Shown here: piece by piece, positions 16,236-25,095 of the stretch
How the letters are laid out: each line of letters starts with the position of its first letter
Numbering within the stretch: the stretch's first letter is position 1
Assembly: GCA_963708775.1 (NCBI GenBank)
Contig: CAVPTI010000011.1
Span: 98,756 to 162,755, forward strand
Source: JAGVSR01 sp963708775
GTDB taxonomy: Bacteria > Pseudomonadota > Alphaproteobacteria > Rhizobiales > Hyphomicrobiaceae
Direction of reading: 5' to 3'
Length of the DNA: 64,000 nt
Notes under the pieces: generated by a model
What the model was told of the DNA's origin: nothing
Databases searched by the model: none
Seen by the model: only the letters and a program-made list of their open reading frames with translations
Position numbers and translations under genes: made by a program

Positions 16236-17282
16236 ATGACCGACCGCATGATCTCGCCGGCCAAACGAGAGGTTGATGCCTTCGAGGCCTCGATCCGTCC
16301 GCAGTCGCTCGACGAGTTCATCGGGCAGGAGCAGGCGCGTGCGAACCTGAAGGTGTTCATTCAGGCGGCCAAGGCGCGGGGAGATGCGCTCGACCATGTG
16401 CTGTTTGCCGGTCCACCGGGGCTGGGCAAGACGACGCTGGCGCAGATCATGGCGCGGGAACTGGGCGTTGGGTTCCGTGCGACGTCCGGGCCCGTCATTT
16501 CCAAAGCCGGCGACTTGGCGGCGCTGTTGACGAACCTGGAAGAGCGGGACGTGCTGTTCATCGACGAGATCCATCGCCTCAATCCGGCCGTGGAGGAAAT
16601 CCTTTATCCTGCAATGGAGGATTTTAAACTTGATCTCATCATCGGCGAGGGACCGGCGGCGCGGTCGGTCCAGATCGATCTGGCGAAGTTCACTCTCGTC
16701 GGCGCAACGACGCGGTCGGGGTTGTTGACGACACCGTTGCGGGACCGGTTCGGCATTCCCGTGCGGCTCAACTTTTACACCAATGAAGAATTGGAACTCG
16801 TCGTTGCGCGCGGGGCGCGGGTTCTGGGCGCGCCGATGCGGGCAGATGGGGCGCGAGAGATCGCACGACGAGCGCGGGGGACACCGCGTATCGCCGGACG
16901 GTTGCTGCGGCGGGTACGCGACTTCGCAGCGGTGGCGGGTGTCGAGACGATCGATGCAGGGATCGCGGATACGGCGCTGCGTGCGTTGGAGGTCGATAGT
17001 GAAGGGCTCGATGCGCTCGATCATCGCTATTTGATGTGTATCGCGAAGAACTACGAGGGTGGGCCGGTGGGCGTGGAGACGCTGGCGGCGGCACTTTCGG
17101 AACCGCGAGACGCGATCGAGGAGATCGTCGAACCTTATCTTTTGCAGCAAGGTTTTGTCGGCCGTACGCCGCGCGGGCGGGTGATCACGCTCAAGGCATG
17201 GCGGCATCTGGGGCTTTCCGGGCCGTCGCGTGGCGCGGTGCCGGACCTCTTTTCCGACACGGATGGGGCCGACGACGCGTGA
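16236..17282 (+). CDS. ruvB: Holliday junction branch migration ATPase RuvB
   Basis: 348 residues. AAA+ motor that drives branch migration with RuvA. R-P-x-x-L-D-E-F-I-G-Q near residue 20, Walker A G-P-P-G-L-G-K-T-T near 60, Walker B F-I-D-E-I-H near 110, sensor G-A-T-T-R-S-G, and a C-terminal winged-helix D-x-x-D-x-x-Y-L-M...G-G-P-V-G-V-E-T-L-A. The stop overlaps the GTG start of the following phosphoesterase (GTGA). Confidence 0.97.
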   Translation: MTDRMISPAKREVDAFEASIRPQSLDEFIGQEQARANLKVFIQAAKARGDALDHVLFAGPPGLGKTTLAQIMARELGVGFRATSGPVISKAGDLAALLTNLEERDVLFIDEIHRLNPAVEEILYPAMEDFKLDLIIGEGPAARSVQIDLAKFTLVGATTRSGLLTTPLRDRFGIPVRLNFYTNEELELVVARGARVLGAPMRADGAREIARRARGTPRIAGRLLRRVRDFAAVAGVETIDAGIADTALRALEVDSEGLDALDHRYLMCIAKNYEGGPVGVETLAAALSEPRDAIEEIVEPYLLQQGFVGRTPRGRVITLKAWRHLGLSGPSRGAVPDLFSDTDGADDA

Positions 17283-18190
17283 TTACGCGTCGCACATTTC
17301 TGCGCGGGCTCGGTGTCTCCCTGGGTAGCGGGATCGCTCTTGCCGGCTATGCGTTCGGAATTGAGCCGCTCTACCGGTTATCGGTGACGCGTTACGCGAT
17401 CACGCCGCCCAATTGGCCAAATGGGCTGCAGCTCAAAATCGCTTTGCTCGCAGATCTGCACGCGTGTGAGCCGACGATGCCGGCGGCGCGGATCGAGGAG
17501 ATCGTCGCGGTGACGAATGGGCTCGGCGCCGATGCCGTGCTTCTGCTCGGCGATTACGAAGCGAGCCAACGCGTCATGCAGCGGCCTCTGATGCCGGACG
17601 AATGGGCTCCGATCCTCGCTCAGCTGAAGGCGCCGCTCGGCGTGCATGCGATCCTCGGTAATCACGACTACTGGGACGACCTGGAGGCCCAGGCGTCACG
17701 GCGACGTCCGGTGCGCGGTCGCGTGGCGCTCGAGAAGGCGGGTGTGCCGGTTTATGAAAACGACGTCGTGCGACTGGAGAAAGACGGACAGGGCTTTTGG
17801 CTCGCGGGGCTTGCGGATCAGATTGCGTACATCACCGGTCAGCGGAACGGATCCATGCAGTTCGAGGGTTTGGATGATCTCGGTGGAACATTGGCGAAGG
17901 TGACGGACGATGCCCCGGTGATCCTGATGGCACACGAGCCCGACATCTTTGTTCAGGTGCCGGGGCGCGTGGCGCTGACGGTTTCCGGGCACACGCATGG
18001 TGGGCAGGTGCGTCTGTTCGGCTGGTCGCCGATCGTGCCATCGGCTTACGGTAATCGGTATGCTTACGGGCACATCGTGGAGGATGACCGCAGTCTCGTG
18101 GTGTCGGGCGGACTGGGTTGCTCCATTCTGCCGGTGCGATTTGGCGTGCCGCCCGAGATCGTCATCGTGGAACTGGGGGCTGAGGCGTGA
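17279..18190 (+). CDS. metallophosphoesterase with twin-arginine leader
   Basis: 303 residues from GTG at 17279. The N-terminus V-I-T-R-R-T-F-L-R-G-L-G followed by a hydrophobic segment is a Tat-type signal or anchor. The calcineurin-like domain shows D-L-H-A (first D-x-H), L-L-G-D-Y, L-G-N-H-D-Y-W, M-A-H-E-P-D and S-G-H-T-H-G-G-Q, the full dimetal set of the YaeI/YkuE group of periplasmic phosphoesterases. It overlaps both neighbours by GTGA junctions, linking ruvB to ybgC in one operon. Possible substrates are lipid or wall intermediates; this is not shown. Confidence 0.85.
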   Translation: MITRRTFLRGLGVSLGSGIALAGYAFGIEPLYRLSVTRYAITPPNWPNGLQLKIALLADLHACEPTMPAARIEEIVAVTNGLGADAVLLLGDYEASQRVMQRPLMPDEWAPILAQLKAPLGVHAILGNHDYWDDLEAQASRRRPVRGRVALEKAGVPVYENDVVRLEKDGQGFWLAGLADQIAYITGQRNGSMQFEGLDDLGGTLAKVTDDAPVILMAHEPDIFVQVPGRVALTVSGHTHGGQVRLFGWSPIVPSAYGNRYAYGHIVEDDRSLVVSGGLGCSILPVRFGVPPEIVIVELGAEA

Positions 18191-18664
18191 CGCAGATCGA
18201 CAACCTGGCCGGATCTCGCCGGTCGCCTTGTAGAGGATGGGACTGGGCGCTGGCACAAGCTGCCTGTCCGGGTCTATTTCGAGGATACGGATGCGGGCGG
18301 GATCGCCTACCACGCGTCGTATATTCGCTGGTGCGAGCGCGGTCGGACGGATTTTCTCAGGCTTCTGGGGACCGATAGCCGGCGATTGATCGACGGTTCG
18401 GACAGTCACGAGCCGGCAGCATTCGTCGTCCGCCGCATGAATTGCGAGTTCCTGCGGCCGTCGCGGATGGACGATATTCTCGAGGTCGAGACGCGGGTGA
18501 AAGCGCTGGGCGGGGCGAGCGTGACCCTCGTTCAGACAGTTCGAAACGGCGATCGGGCGGTGTTCGAGGCGGAGGTGACGGTTGTGCTCGTCGCCGTCTC
18601 GGGCAAGCCGCTGCGCCTCACGAGCGCCATCCGGGGCGGATTTGGTGGGGCGGCTGGACAATAG
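18187..18664 (+). CDS. ybgC: acyl-CoA thioesterase YbgC (Tol-Pal associated), 5' frameshift
   Basis: Hot-dog fold thioesterase. The main frame reads L-P-V-R-V-Y-F-E-D-T-D-A-G-G-I-A-Y-H-A-S-Y-I-R-W-x-E-R-G-R-T-D-F-L-R, with the catalytic Asp of the F-E-D-T-D motif, and continues to the TAG at 18664. That frame has no ATG, GTG or TTG at its 5' end. The GTG at 18187, which overlaps the previous stop (GTGA), begins V-T-Q-I-D in the neighbouring frame. Dropping one base between about 18199 and 18230 joins them into V-T-Q-I-T-T-W-P-D-L-A-G-R-L-V-E-D-G, a typical YbgC start. So either one surplus base is present or an unusual start codon is used. ybgC normally begins the tol-pal cluster, which follows here after the carbonic anhydrase gene. 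Confidence 0.8.
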
Positions 18665-18717
18665 CTCCCGCGGGATCGAGACTGGGCGGACGAGTGTGTT
18701 TGCGTACCAGGGTGACC

Positions 18718-19380
18718 ATGACGACGAAGACCGACGAGAACGGCCTCGACCTCGATATCAAGGATGCGATGGAGGGGTATGAGCGGTTTCGGCAGCGGTT
18801 CGACAGGGACCGTGCGTTCTATTCCCGTCTTGCTCAGACGAAGCAAAAGCCGAGGCTTCTTTGGATCGGGTGCTGCGATAGCCGGGTGGTGCCGTCGCAG
18901 ATCACGTCGGCGGATCCGGGCGAACTGTTTGAAATCCGCAATATCGCCAACTGCGTGCCGCCGGCGGGGGCAGACGAGAACTCGGTCGGCGCGGCCATCG
19001 ACTACGCGCTCGGCCATCTGGGTATCGACGACATCGTGGTGTGCGGGCACACCGGATGCGGGGGGATTCAGGCGCTGCTGGAGCCGATACCGCCGGGGCA
19101 GGAGGCGCATTTGGGGCGATGGGTCGAATACACGCGGCCGGCGCACGATCTGGTCCGGGCGGCGGGCATCGAACCACAGAACCGGCTGATGGCGACGATC
19201 GCGTCGCATATCCAGTTCCAACTCGACAACCTGATGACCTACGAGATCGTCCGGGCCGGCGTCGCCGAGGGCCGTATCGGGCTGCATGGCTGGCTCTACG
19301 ACATGGAGAGCGGCGAGATCGTGATCTACGATCGGATCAGCGGCGAATGGCGGGAATTACTGTCGGAAGCCGCTCAATAG
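18718..19380 (+). CDS. beta-carbonic anhydrase
   Basis: 220 residues; interconverts CO2 and bicarbonate with a Zn ion. Zinc ligands and catalytic dyad are visible in G-C-C-D-S-R-V-V-P (Cys, Asp, Arg) and C-G-H-T-G-C-G-G (His, Cys). N-x-A-N-C-V-P-P and the H-G-W-L-Y-D-x-x-x-G C-terminal motif are also present. The gene sits between ybgC and tolQ, 53 bases after ybgC, which is not the usual neighbour; co-transcription is possible. Confidence 0.93.
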   Translation: MTTKTDENGLDLDIKDAMEGYERFRQRFDRDRAFYSRLAQTKQKPRLLWIGCCDSRVVPSQITSADPGELFEIRNIANCVPPAGADENSVGAAIDYALGHLGIDDIVVCGHTGCGGIQALLEPIPPGQEAHLGRWVEYTRPAHDLVRAAGIEPQNRLMATIASHIQFQLDNLMTYEIVRAGVAEGRIGLHGWLYDMESGEIVIYDRISGEWRELLSEAAQ

Positions 19381-19555
19381 GTGCGTGCCGTCTCGGTGGC
19401 AGCGCCAAATCCATGATGCACAATCGCGAATCAGCTTTAGGCAGATGCGGACAAAGCCTCTGTTTCGTCATATTGCGCGGCAACATGGCGTTGGCGGTAT
19501 CGGGGGATACGGGGCAATTCTCAAGTCTGCGTCGCGATCAAGGTCCCGGAGCCCG

Positions 19556-19589
19556 GTGACGTCACAGGTGATGTCACTCGTGACGTGAT
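19556..19589. promoter_or_regulatory. three palindrome-like 10-mers at exact 12-bp spacing upstream of tolQ
   Basis: GTGACGTCAC (19556-19565), GTGATGTCAC (19568-19577) and GTGACGTGAT (19580-19589), separated by AG and TC. The first is a perfect palindrome, the others near-palindromes. They lie 71-104 bases upstream of tolQ and look like a cooperative operator array. Confidence 0.6.
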
Positions 19590-19659
19590 TGGCCCGAACG
19601 TCGCTCACGCGGCTTAGACACGTCTTGTCCTCAACGGATCCTCGAACGGCGGAAGACCC

Positions 19660-20373
19660 ATGAACCCTACGGACGTCGCCCAGGCGACCCTCCCGGCCGC
19701 AACGCCGGGCGTCTCGTTTTACGAGCTCTTTATCCACGCCTCGCTCACCGTGCAGCTGGTGATGGCGGGCCTCTTCATCGCCTCGATCTGGTCGTGGGCG
19801 ATCATCATCGAGAAGTTGTTCGCGTTCCGGAAGGCGCGGATGGAAGCGGATCGCTTCGAGCAGACGTTCTGGTCAGGACAGTCGCTCGATGAACTCTACA
19901 ATCAGCTGTCGCGCGCGCCGACCATCTCGATGGCGGCTCTGTTTGTTGCGGCCATGCGCGAGTGGAAGCGCTCGGTCGAAGGCAACATTCGCGCGATGGG
20001 CGGCATTCAGATGCGCGTCGAGAAGGTGATGGATGTCACCATCAGCCGCGAGATGGAGCGGCTCGACCGGCGGCTTCTGTTCCTGGCGACTGTAGGTTCG
20101 ACGGCGCCGTTCGTAGGGCTGTTCGGCACGGTGTGGGGCATCATGGTGAGCTTCCAGGCCATCGCGGTCTCGAAAAACACCAACCTCGCGGTCGTGGCTC
20201 CGGGTATCGCGGAGGCGCTGTTTGCCACCGCAATTGGCCTTGTTGCGGCCATTCCGGCGGTCGTTTTCTACAATAAGTTCTCCGCCGACAGCGCCGCCAT
20301 CAGCCAGCGCCTCGAAGCGTTCGCCGACGAATTTTCGGCCATTGTCTCGCGCCAGATCGACGTCAGGAGCTAA
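19660..20373 (+). CDS. tolQ: Tol-Pal system proton channel subunit TolQ
   Basis: 237 residues, MotA/TolQ/ExbB family. One membrane segment near residues 27-50 and two near 140-165 and 175-200 (V-G-S-T-A-P-F-V-G-L-F-G-T-V-W-G-I-M and the A-x-x-A-I-G-L-V-A-A-I-P-A-V-x-x-Y-N segment). With TolR it uses the proton gradient to energise TolA during outer-membrane constriction at division. First gene of tolQRAB with 6-7 base spacings. Confidence 0.96.
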   Translation: MNPTDVAQATLPAATPGVSFYELFIHASLTVQLVMAGLFIASIWSWAIIIEKLFAFRKARMEADRFEQTFWSGQSLDELYNQLSRAPTISMAALFVAAMREWKRSVEGNIRAMGGIQMRVEKVMDVTISREMERLDRRLLFLATVGSTAPFVGLFGTVWGIMVSFQAIAVSKNTNLAVVAPGIAEALFATAIGLVAAIPAVVFYNKFSADSAAISQRLEAFADEFSAIVSRQIDVRS

Positions 20374-20379
20374 GCCGTC

Positions 20380-20832
20380 ATGGGCGCCAGTATCAAAATG
20401 AACTCGGGCGGCGGCGGAGGACGGCGCAAGCGCCGGGGCCGAAAGTCGCCGATGAGCGAAATCAACATCACGCCCATGGTGGACGTGATGCTCGTGCTGC
20501 TCATCATCTTCATGGTGGCCGCCCCCATGCTGACCGTGGGCGTTCCCATCGAACTGCCGGGCTCGCAGGGCAAGCAGCTGGAAAGTTCGAAGGAACCGCT
20601 GACGATTTCCGTTTCGTCATCGGGTGAAACATTCATCGGCGAAACGAAAGTCCCGCTCGCCGAGATCGCCGAAAAGCTGAAAGCCATCGCCAAGAACGGC
20701 GTTGACGAGCAGGTTTATGTGCGCGGCGACAAGGGCATCGACTACGGCACCGTCATGAAGGTGATGGGCCGGATCAGCGCGGGCGGCTTCAAGAAAGTCT
20801 CACTCGTGACCGAGGTCGAGGACGGAGGCTAG
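20380..20832 (+). CDS. tolR: Tol-Pal system protein TolR
   Basis: 150 residues, ExbD/TolR family. A basic Gly-rich N-terminus leads to S-E-I-N-I-T-P-M-V-D-V-M-L-V-L-L-I-I-F-M-V, a single membrane helix carrying the essential Asp of the proton path, and a periplasmic C-terminal domain. Partner of TolQ in the inner membrane. Confidence 0.95.
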   Translation: MGASIKMNSGGGGGRRKRRGRKSPMSEINITPMVDVMLVLLIIFMVAAPMLTVGVPIELPGSQGKQLESSKEPLTISVSSSGETFIGETKVPLAEIAEKLKAIAKNGVDEQVYVRGDKGIDYGTVMKVMGRISAGGFKKVSLVTEVEDGG

Positions 20833-20839
20833 AGCAGCG

Positions 20840-21901
20840 GTGCGCGCCGGGCTCTTCATATCGGTACTGATGCACGCGGCGTTACTGGCTTGGTCGATCA
20901 TCACCATCCAGCAGACGCCTGAATTGATGCGTCCGGAACCGGAGCCGATCGCGGTGGCGATGATCACGCCGTCTGAATTCCTGCGGTTGAAGCAGGGTAG
21001 TGAAACATCAAAGGAACTGGAAGCAAAGGCCGCCGAAAAGCCCACCGAAGTTCAATCCATACAAGAGGCGGAGAAGCCCAAACCCATTCTCGCGCCGACG
21101 CCGCCGGCGGAGCCGGAACCAGCCAAGCCCGAACCTGTCCCCGAACCGCCCAAGCCCGCAGAAGCAACGCCTCCGCCCGAGCCGCCTAAGCCAGAGCCGC
21201 CTAAGCCAGACCCAATCGCTGAAAAGCTCGCCGAGGCGCCGCCGCCTCCGCCGGGGCCGACGCCCGACGAGTTGAAGAAGCAGGAGGAGGAAAAGAAGGC
21301 GGCCGAGGACGCGCAGAAAAAGGCGGAAGAAGAAAAGAAAAAGGCGGAAGAAAAGAAAAAGGCCGAGCAGAAAAAGAAGGCTGAGGACGCCAAAAAGAAG
21401 GCCGCTGAGGCGAAGCGCAAAAAGGAAGAGGAAGAAAAGAAAAAGCAGGCTTCCGTTGCCGATCGTATGGCGGCTCTCCTCGACAAAGATCCAACGAAGA
21501 AGGGTGCGCCGACAAGCGCGACCGAGCCGACCAAGCCAACCGATTATCGTGGGCCCACGGCCGGCACGGCGACGGGCAATGACACGGTTCTGTCAGTTCG
21601 CGAGCAGGATCTTTTGCGCGGAATGCTACGCGCCCAGATCGCACGTTGCTGGCGATTGCCGGGTGCCGGTGGCGGCACAGAGACGCCGATCGTGACGCTG
21701 CGCTGGCGCATGCGTCCGGATGGAACGCTGGAGGCCGATCCGCGCATCGAGAAGCCCGCATCCGGTCCGTTGGCGTCGCTGGCGACCGAATCCGCGCTCC
21801 GCGCGGTCAAAGGATGCCAGCCGTATGATCTCCCGCCCGACCTTTATGAAAGCGGCTGGAAAGAGATCATCTGGGAGTTCGATCCCAGCAGCATGCTTTA
21901 G
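20840..21901 (+). CDS. tolA: Tol-Pal system protein TolA
   Basis: 353 residues from a GTG start (7 bases after tolR). One N-terminal membrane segment, a Pro-rich region with repeated P-K-P-E/P-E-P-P-K-P (about residues 70-140), a long charged Lys/Glu/Ala coiled coil (about 150-215), and a C-terminal globular domain with the conserved C near R-C-W-R-L-P and G-C-Q-P-Y-D-L-P. It spans the periplasm and links the TolQR motor to Pal and TolB. The biased base composition comes from the low-complexity middle. Confidence 0.93.
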   Translation: MRAGLFISVLMHAALLAWSIITIQQTPELMRPEPEPIAVAMITPSEFLRLKQGSETSKELEAKAAEKPTEVQSIQEAEKPKPILAPTPPAEPEPAKPEPVPEPPKPAEATPPPEPPKPEPPKPDPIAEKLAEAPPPPPGPTPDELKKQEEEKKAAEDAQKKAEEEKKKAEEKKKAEQKKKAEDAKKKAAEAKRKKEEEEKKKQASVADRMAALLDKDPTKKGAPTSATEPTKPTDYRGPTAGTATGNDTVLSVREQDLLRGMLRAQIARCWRLPGAGGGTETPIVTLRWRMRPDGTLEADPRIEKPASGPLASLATESALRAVKGCQPYDLPPDLYESGWKEIIWEFDPSSML

Positions 21902-22015
21902 TGGGGCGGAAGACTGCGGTTTTGCCGCGCTTTGACCCTATTCCAGGGTCACATGCAGTTATATCGTTTTAAACACATGGCCGACGTGCCACCCGCCCAT
22001 CAGAAGACGGAATTC

Positions 22016-23375
22016 ATGATCTCTTCCTTGTTCACACAGACCTGGCCCTATCGCAGGGGAGGGTTCCTGTATCGGCGCAGCGTTGCGGTGGCAGTCTCAA
22101 TGGCGATGACCGTGGTGACGGCGCTACCGGCTTCGGCGCAGCTCACAGGTCGACAATCAGAGGGCTCGCTGTCGCCGATCCCTATCGCCATTCCCGAGTT
22201 CGTCGGCGACAATCCGAAGCTTGCCGATCGAGATATCGAACGTGGTCGCGAACGATCTCGAAAGCTCCGGACTTTTCAAGCCGTTGGACCGAGCGTCGTT
22301 TCTGGAGGCCGTGCGCGATATCAATGCACCGCCGCGCATGGTCGATTGGCGCTCGATCGGTGCGGACGCGCTGACAGTCGGACGCGTGACGCGGGATGCG
22401 AGCGGGCGGTTGTCGTCGGAGTTCCGGCTGTGGGACGTGGCGACGGGCAAGCAGCTCGCCGGGCAGCGTTTCGCGACGGCGGAAGCAAATTGGCGCCGGG
22501 TGGGCCACATCATTGCCGACCAGATCTATGAGCGGTTGACAGGGGAGAAGGGCTACTTCGATAGCCGCGTGGTGTTCGTGGACGAGACGGGGCCCAAGGA
22601 TAAGCGCGTCAAACGGCTCGCCATCATGGATCAGGACGGGGCGAACGTGCGCGTTCTGTCGAAGGGGTCGGAAATCGTGCTGACGCCGCGATTCTCGCCG
22701 ACTCGCAACGAGATCACGTTCATGTCCTACACGCGTGATCAGCCGCGTGTGTTTCTGCTCAATCTGGAGACGATGCAACGCGAAGTCGTGGGCGACTTCC
22801 CCGGCATGACATTCGCCCCGCGGTTCTCACCCGATGGACAGCGGGTGATCTTTTCCATGCAGTCGGAGGGCTCGAGTTCGATATTCGAGCTGGATCTTCG
22901 GACCCGGCAAACTCGGCGCGTGACGCAGACCGACGCGATCGATACAGGGCCCAGCTATTCACCCGACGGCAAGCAGATCGTGTTCGAGAGCGACCGGGAG
23001 GGGACACAGCAACTCTACCTCATGAACTCGGACGGATCCGGGGTCCGGCGGCTCAGCTTCGGGGATGGGCGGTATTCGACGCCGGTCTGGTCGCCGCGCG
23101 GCGATAACATTGCCTTCACGAAGCAACTCTCGGGGCGATTCCTGATCGGGGTCATGCGGCCAGACGGATCGGGCGAGCGCGTTCTCACCGAGGGCTACCA
23201 CAACGAGGGGCCGACGTGGTCGCCGAACGGTCGTGTGGTGATGTTCTTTCGCGAGGGACAGGGAGCCACCGGAGGAGCCCGAATCTTCTCGGTCGACATC
23301 ACCGGCTACAACGAGCGAGTGATTCCAACTCCGTCATTCGCGTCGGACCCTGCCTGGTCGCCGCTCCTGAACTGA
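22016..23375 (+). CDS. tolB: Tol-Pal system beta-propeller protein TolB, single frameshift
   Basis: Periplasmic protein that binds Pal and TolA. The ATG at 22016 has AGACGGAA upstream and begins a signal peptide ending P-A-S-A-Q. The first frame gives I-P-I-A-I-P-E-F-V-G-D-N-P-K-L-A. The second gives E-I-S-N-V-V-A-N-D-L-E-S-S-G-L-F-K-P and then six propeller blades with T-P-R-F-S-P, A-P-R-F-S-P-D-G, G-P-S-Y-S-P-D-G and similar repeats to the stop at 23375. The frames join at about 22226-22232 if one base is dropped from CGATCGAG. Apart from that the gene is complete at about 450 residues. Confidence 0.88.
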
Positions 23376-23383
23376 AACACGGA

Positions 23384-23399
23384 TTAAGGGTCGTTTAAC
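23384..23399. promoter_or_regulatory. CtrA box (TTAA-N7-TTAAC)
   Basis: TTAA-GGGTCGT-TTAAC, exact consensus including the final C. It lies 9 bases after the tolB stop and 246 bases before the first small lipoprotein gene, so it is in promoter position for the latter. Confidence 0.65.
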
Positions 23400-23644
23400 G
23401 GTTTTAGGGCATTGTCTTGCTCGAACCGGGGCTTTACCGCTCGGGTTTTTTAGTTTGGAGTTTCTGAGGGTTGGCTCTTCCCATCGTTGTGGGAATCGCA
23501 ACCTGAGGAGCAGAAAACACTGAGTGGCATTTTCGCATCTACCGGGTCGGAAAACAGTCCATCCAACGCCTCGGTTCTTGATCGAATAAGCCCATACCAG
23601 TACCCCAGTATGTGGTTGGGCGTTGAATGCAACAGGAGATCGTT

Positions 23645-23779
23645 ATGCAGGGTACCAAGGGGCTGATCGTTCTCTCCGCTGCCATTATAGCTGTTGCACT
23701 AGGCGCTTGCCGTCGCGAAGAAGCGGCACCGATGAAGCTCGGTGCCGAGGTTCCGGCCGCCACGGAAGTGGCACGCTAA
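23645..23779 (+). CDS. tiny lipoprotein, first of a tandem pair
   Basis: 44 residues, not annotated by usual length cut-offs. Begins M-Q-G-T-K-G-L-I-V-L-S-A-A-I-I-A-V-A and has a lipobox L-G-A-C, so the mature lipidated peptide is only about 24 residues, starting C-R-R-E-E-A-A-P-M-K-L-G. Very similar to the next gene. Its size recalls entericidins, but the sequence is not a clear match. Confidence 0.7.
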   Translation: MQGTKGLIVLSAAIIAVALGACRREEAAPMKLGAEVPAATEVAR

Positions 23780-23820
23780 TCCCTCCCGGAAAACTCTGGG
23801 ACACTATCAGGAGAAAGACT

Positions 23821-23943
23821 ATGAAGGGCGCTATCGTTCTCGCTGCCGCTATCGTGGCCGTTGCTCTCGGTGCTTGCCGCCGTGAAGAAGCTGCTCCCAT
23901 GAAGCTCGGCGCTGATCTGCCGGTCGCTTCGGAAGCTCGCTAA
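23821..23943 (+). CDS. tiny lipoprotein, second of a tandem pair
   Basis: 40 residues, M-K-G-A-I-V-L-A-A-A-I-V-A-V-A-L-G-A-C-R-R-E-E-A-A-P-M-K-L-G-A... The mature part C-R-R-E-E-A-A-P-M-K-L-G-A is identical to the first copy through 13 residues. A strong AGGAGA site is 8 bases upstream, and a very strong terminator follows. High expression seems likely. Function unknown. Confidence 0.75.
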   Translation: MKGAIVLAAAIVAVALGACRREEAAPMKLGADLPVASEAR

Positions 23944-23992
23944 GAGCTTTCTGGGGTTTATCCGGTTCTTTGAACCGGGTGATCGTGAGATT

Positions 23993-24044
23993 AAGACCGA
24001 ATTGCCTTCGCTCACGCGATTGCAATTCGGTCTTTCTCTTTTTT
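23993..24044 (+). terminator. strong intrinsic terminator after the lipoprotein pair
   Basis: Perfect 13-bp stem AAGACCGAATTGC (23993-24005) / GCAATTCGGTCTT (24022-24034), then TCTCTTTTTT. Confidence 0.9.
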
Positions 24045-24415
24045 GGAGCCTCGTCTTGGGTCCGAGCTGATGCGCCAGTCTGCCGGCGTCAGGTGTCCTT
24101 TTCGCCGGATTCAACGGTCCCACCGGATCGCGTGGCCGAAATTCAACTTTGCGGCCTTATCCCCAGCGATATCCGGTTGATGGCCCTGTGCGACAGCACT
24201 GCGGGTGGGCGGACGCACCGTAGCAGGCTAAGCAATTTCAAATAAATACCGTTCCGGCTCGAACCGGTTCCCCCATGGCTACTCGTCGAACTGCCACATT
24301 TCAGTGGCATCGAGCGTCTGGTGGGCCTGTTCGACGCGCACCAGATATGCTGGGCGCGGGTCCAACTCCCGATGGCAAGACGCCCTAGCTTTCGGACGAG
24401 CGCGATGAGGTCGAT
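24045..24415. other. gene-free stretch upstream of pal
   Basis: 371 bases between the lipoprotein terminator and pal. It should carry the pal promoter. I see short dyads (for example CCGGCTCGAACCGG near 24253) but nothing I can name. Confidence 0.45.
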
Positions 24416-24928
24416 ATGACGTTTCACTCCCTGGCCGGTGGATTTGCCCGTGTTCTCCTCGTGATCGTTTGCGCGGTCACGCTGGCAGGTTGCGCGAACA
24501 AAGAGAATGGTCCTGACAGCGCGAACCTCGGACCGGACGGCAAGGGACCTGTGGTGCCCGGAACGCCACGTGACTTCACGATCAACGCGGGCGACATCGT
24601 TTACTTCTCGTCCGATAGTTCGGACCTGACGCCTGAGGCGCAGACGACGCTGGCCAAACAGGCGCAGTGGCTGAAACAATATCCGGCGTTCACGATCACG
24701 GTCGAGGGCCACGCGGACGAGCGTGGTACGCGCGAATACAACATCGCGCTCGGGGCGCGCCGCGCGACGACGGTTCGCAATTACCTCGCGTCAGCGGGTA
24801 TCCCGGCCAATCGCATGCGCACGATCTCCTACGGCAAGGAACGTCCGGTCGCCGTTTGCGACGATATCTCCTGCTGGGCGCAGAATCGGCGCGCGCAGAC
24901 GGTACTGAACAGCCGCGTCGCTTCCTGA
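24416..24928 (+). CDS. pal: peptidoglycan-associated lipoprotein Pal
   Basis: 170 residues. Lipobox L-A-G-C with the lipidated Cys at 26. The OmpA-like domain contains V-Y-F-x-x-D-S-S-D-L-T, the peptidoglycan-binding G-H-A-D-E-R-G-T-R-E-Y-N, L-G-x-R-R-A, and the Cys pair C-D-D-I-S-C-W-A-Q-N-R-R-A seen in alphaproteobacterial Pal. It anchors the outer membrane to peptidoglycan and binds TolB. Confidence 0.96.
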   Translation: MTFHSLAGGFARVLLVIVCAVTLAGCANKENGPDSANLGPDGKGPVVPGTPRDFTINAGDIVYFSSDSSDLTPEAQTTLAKQAQWLKQYPAFTITVEGHADERGTREYNIALGARRATTVRNYLASAGIPANRMRTISYGKERPVAVCDDISCWAQNRRAQTVLNSRVAS

Positions 24929-25095
24929 TCTTTGCTTCCCGCATAGGTTCTTCGAAAATTGGTGGGTCGTTTCGACAACGCTCTCGCTCATTTCGCATTT
25001 CATGAGCGGCGCGGACAGTTTCCAGGCGGAACAGGCAAAGTTTAGCCCCAATGATCGGGCACCTGAGATGTCATTGGGATGCTGGAAGGCTTCGC

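Noticed and set aside
23420..23455. possible terminator after tolB (ACCGGGGCTTTACCGCTCGGGTTTTTT)
   Set aside because: The two arms pair poorly (several mismatches), so the T run alone is not enough to call it.
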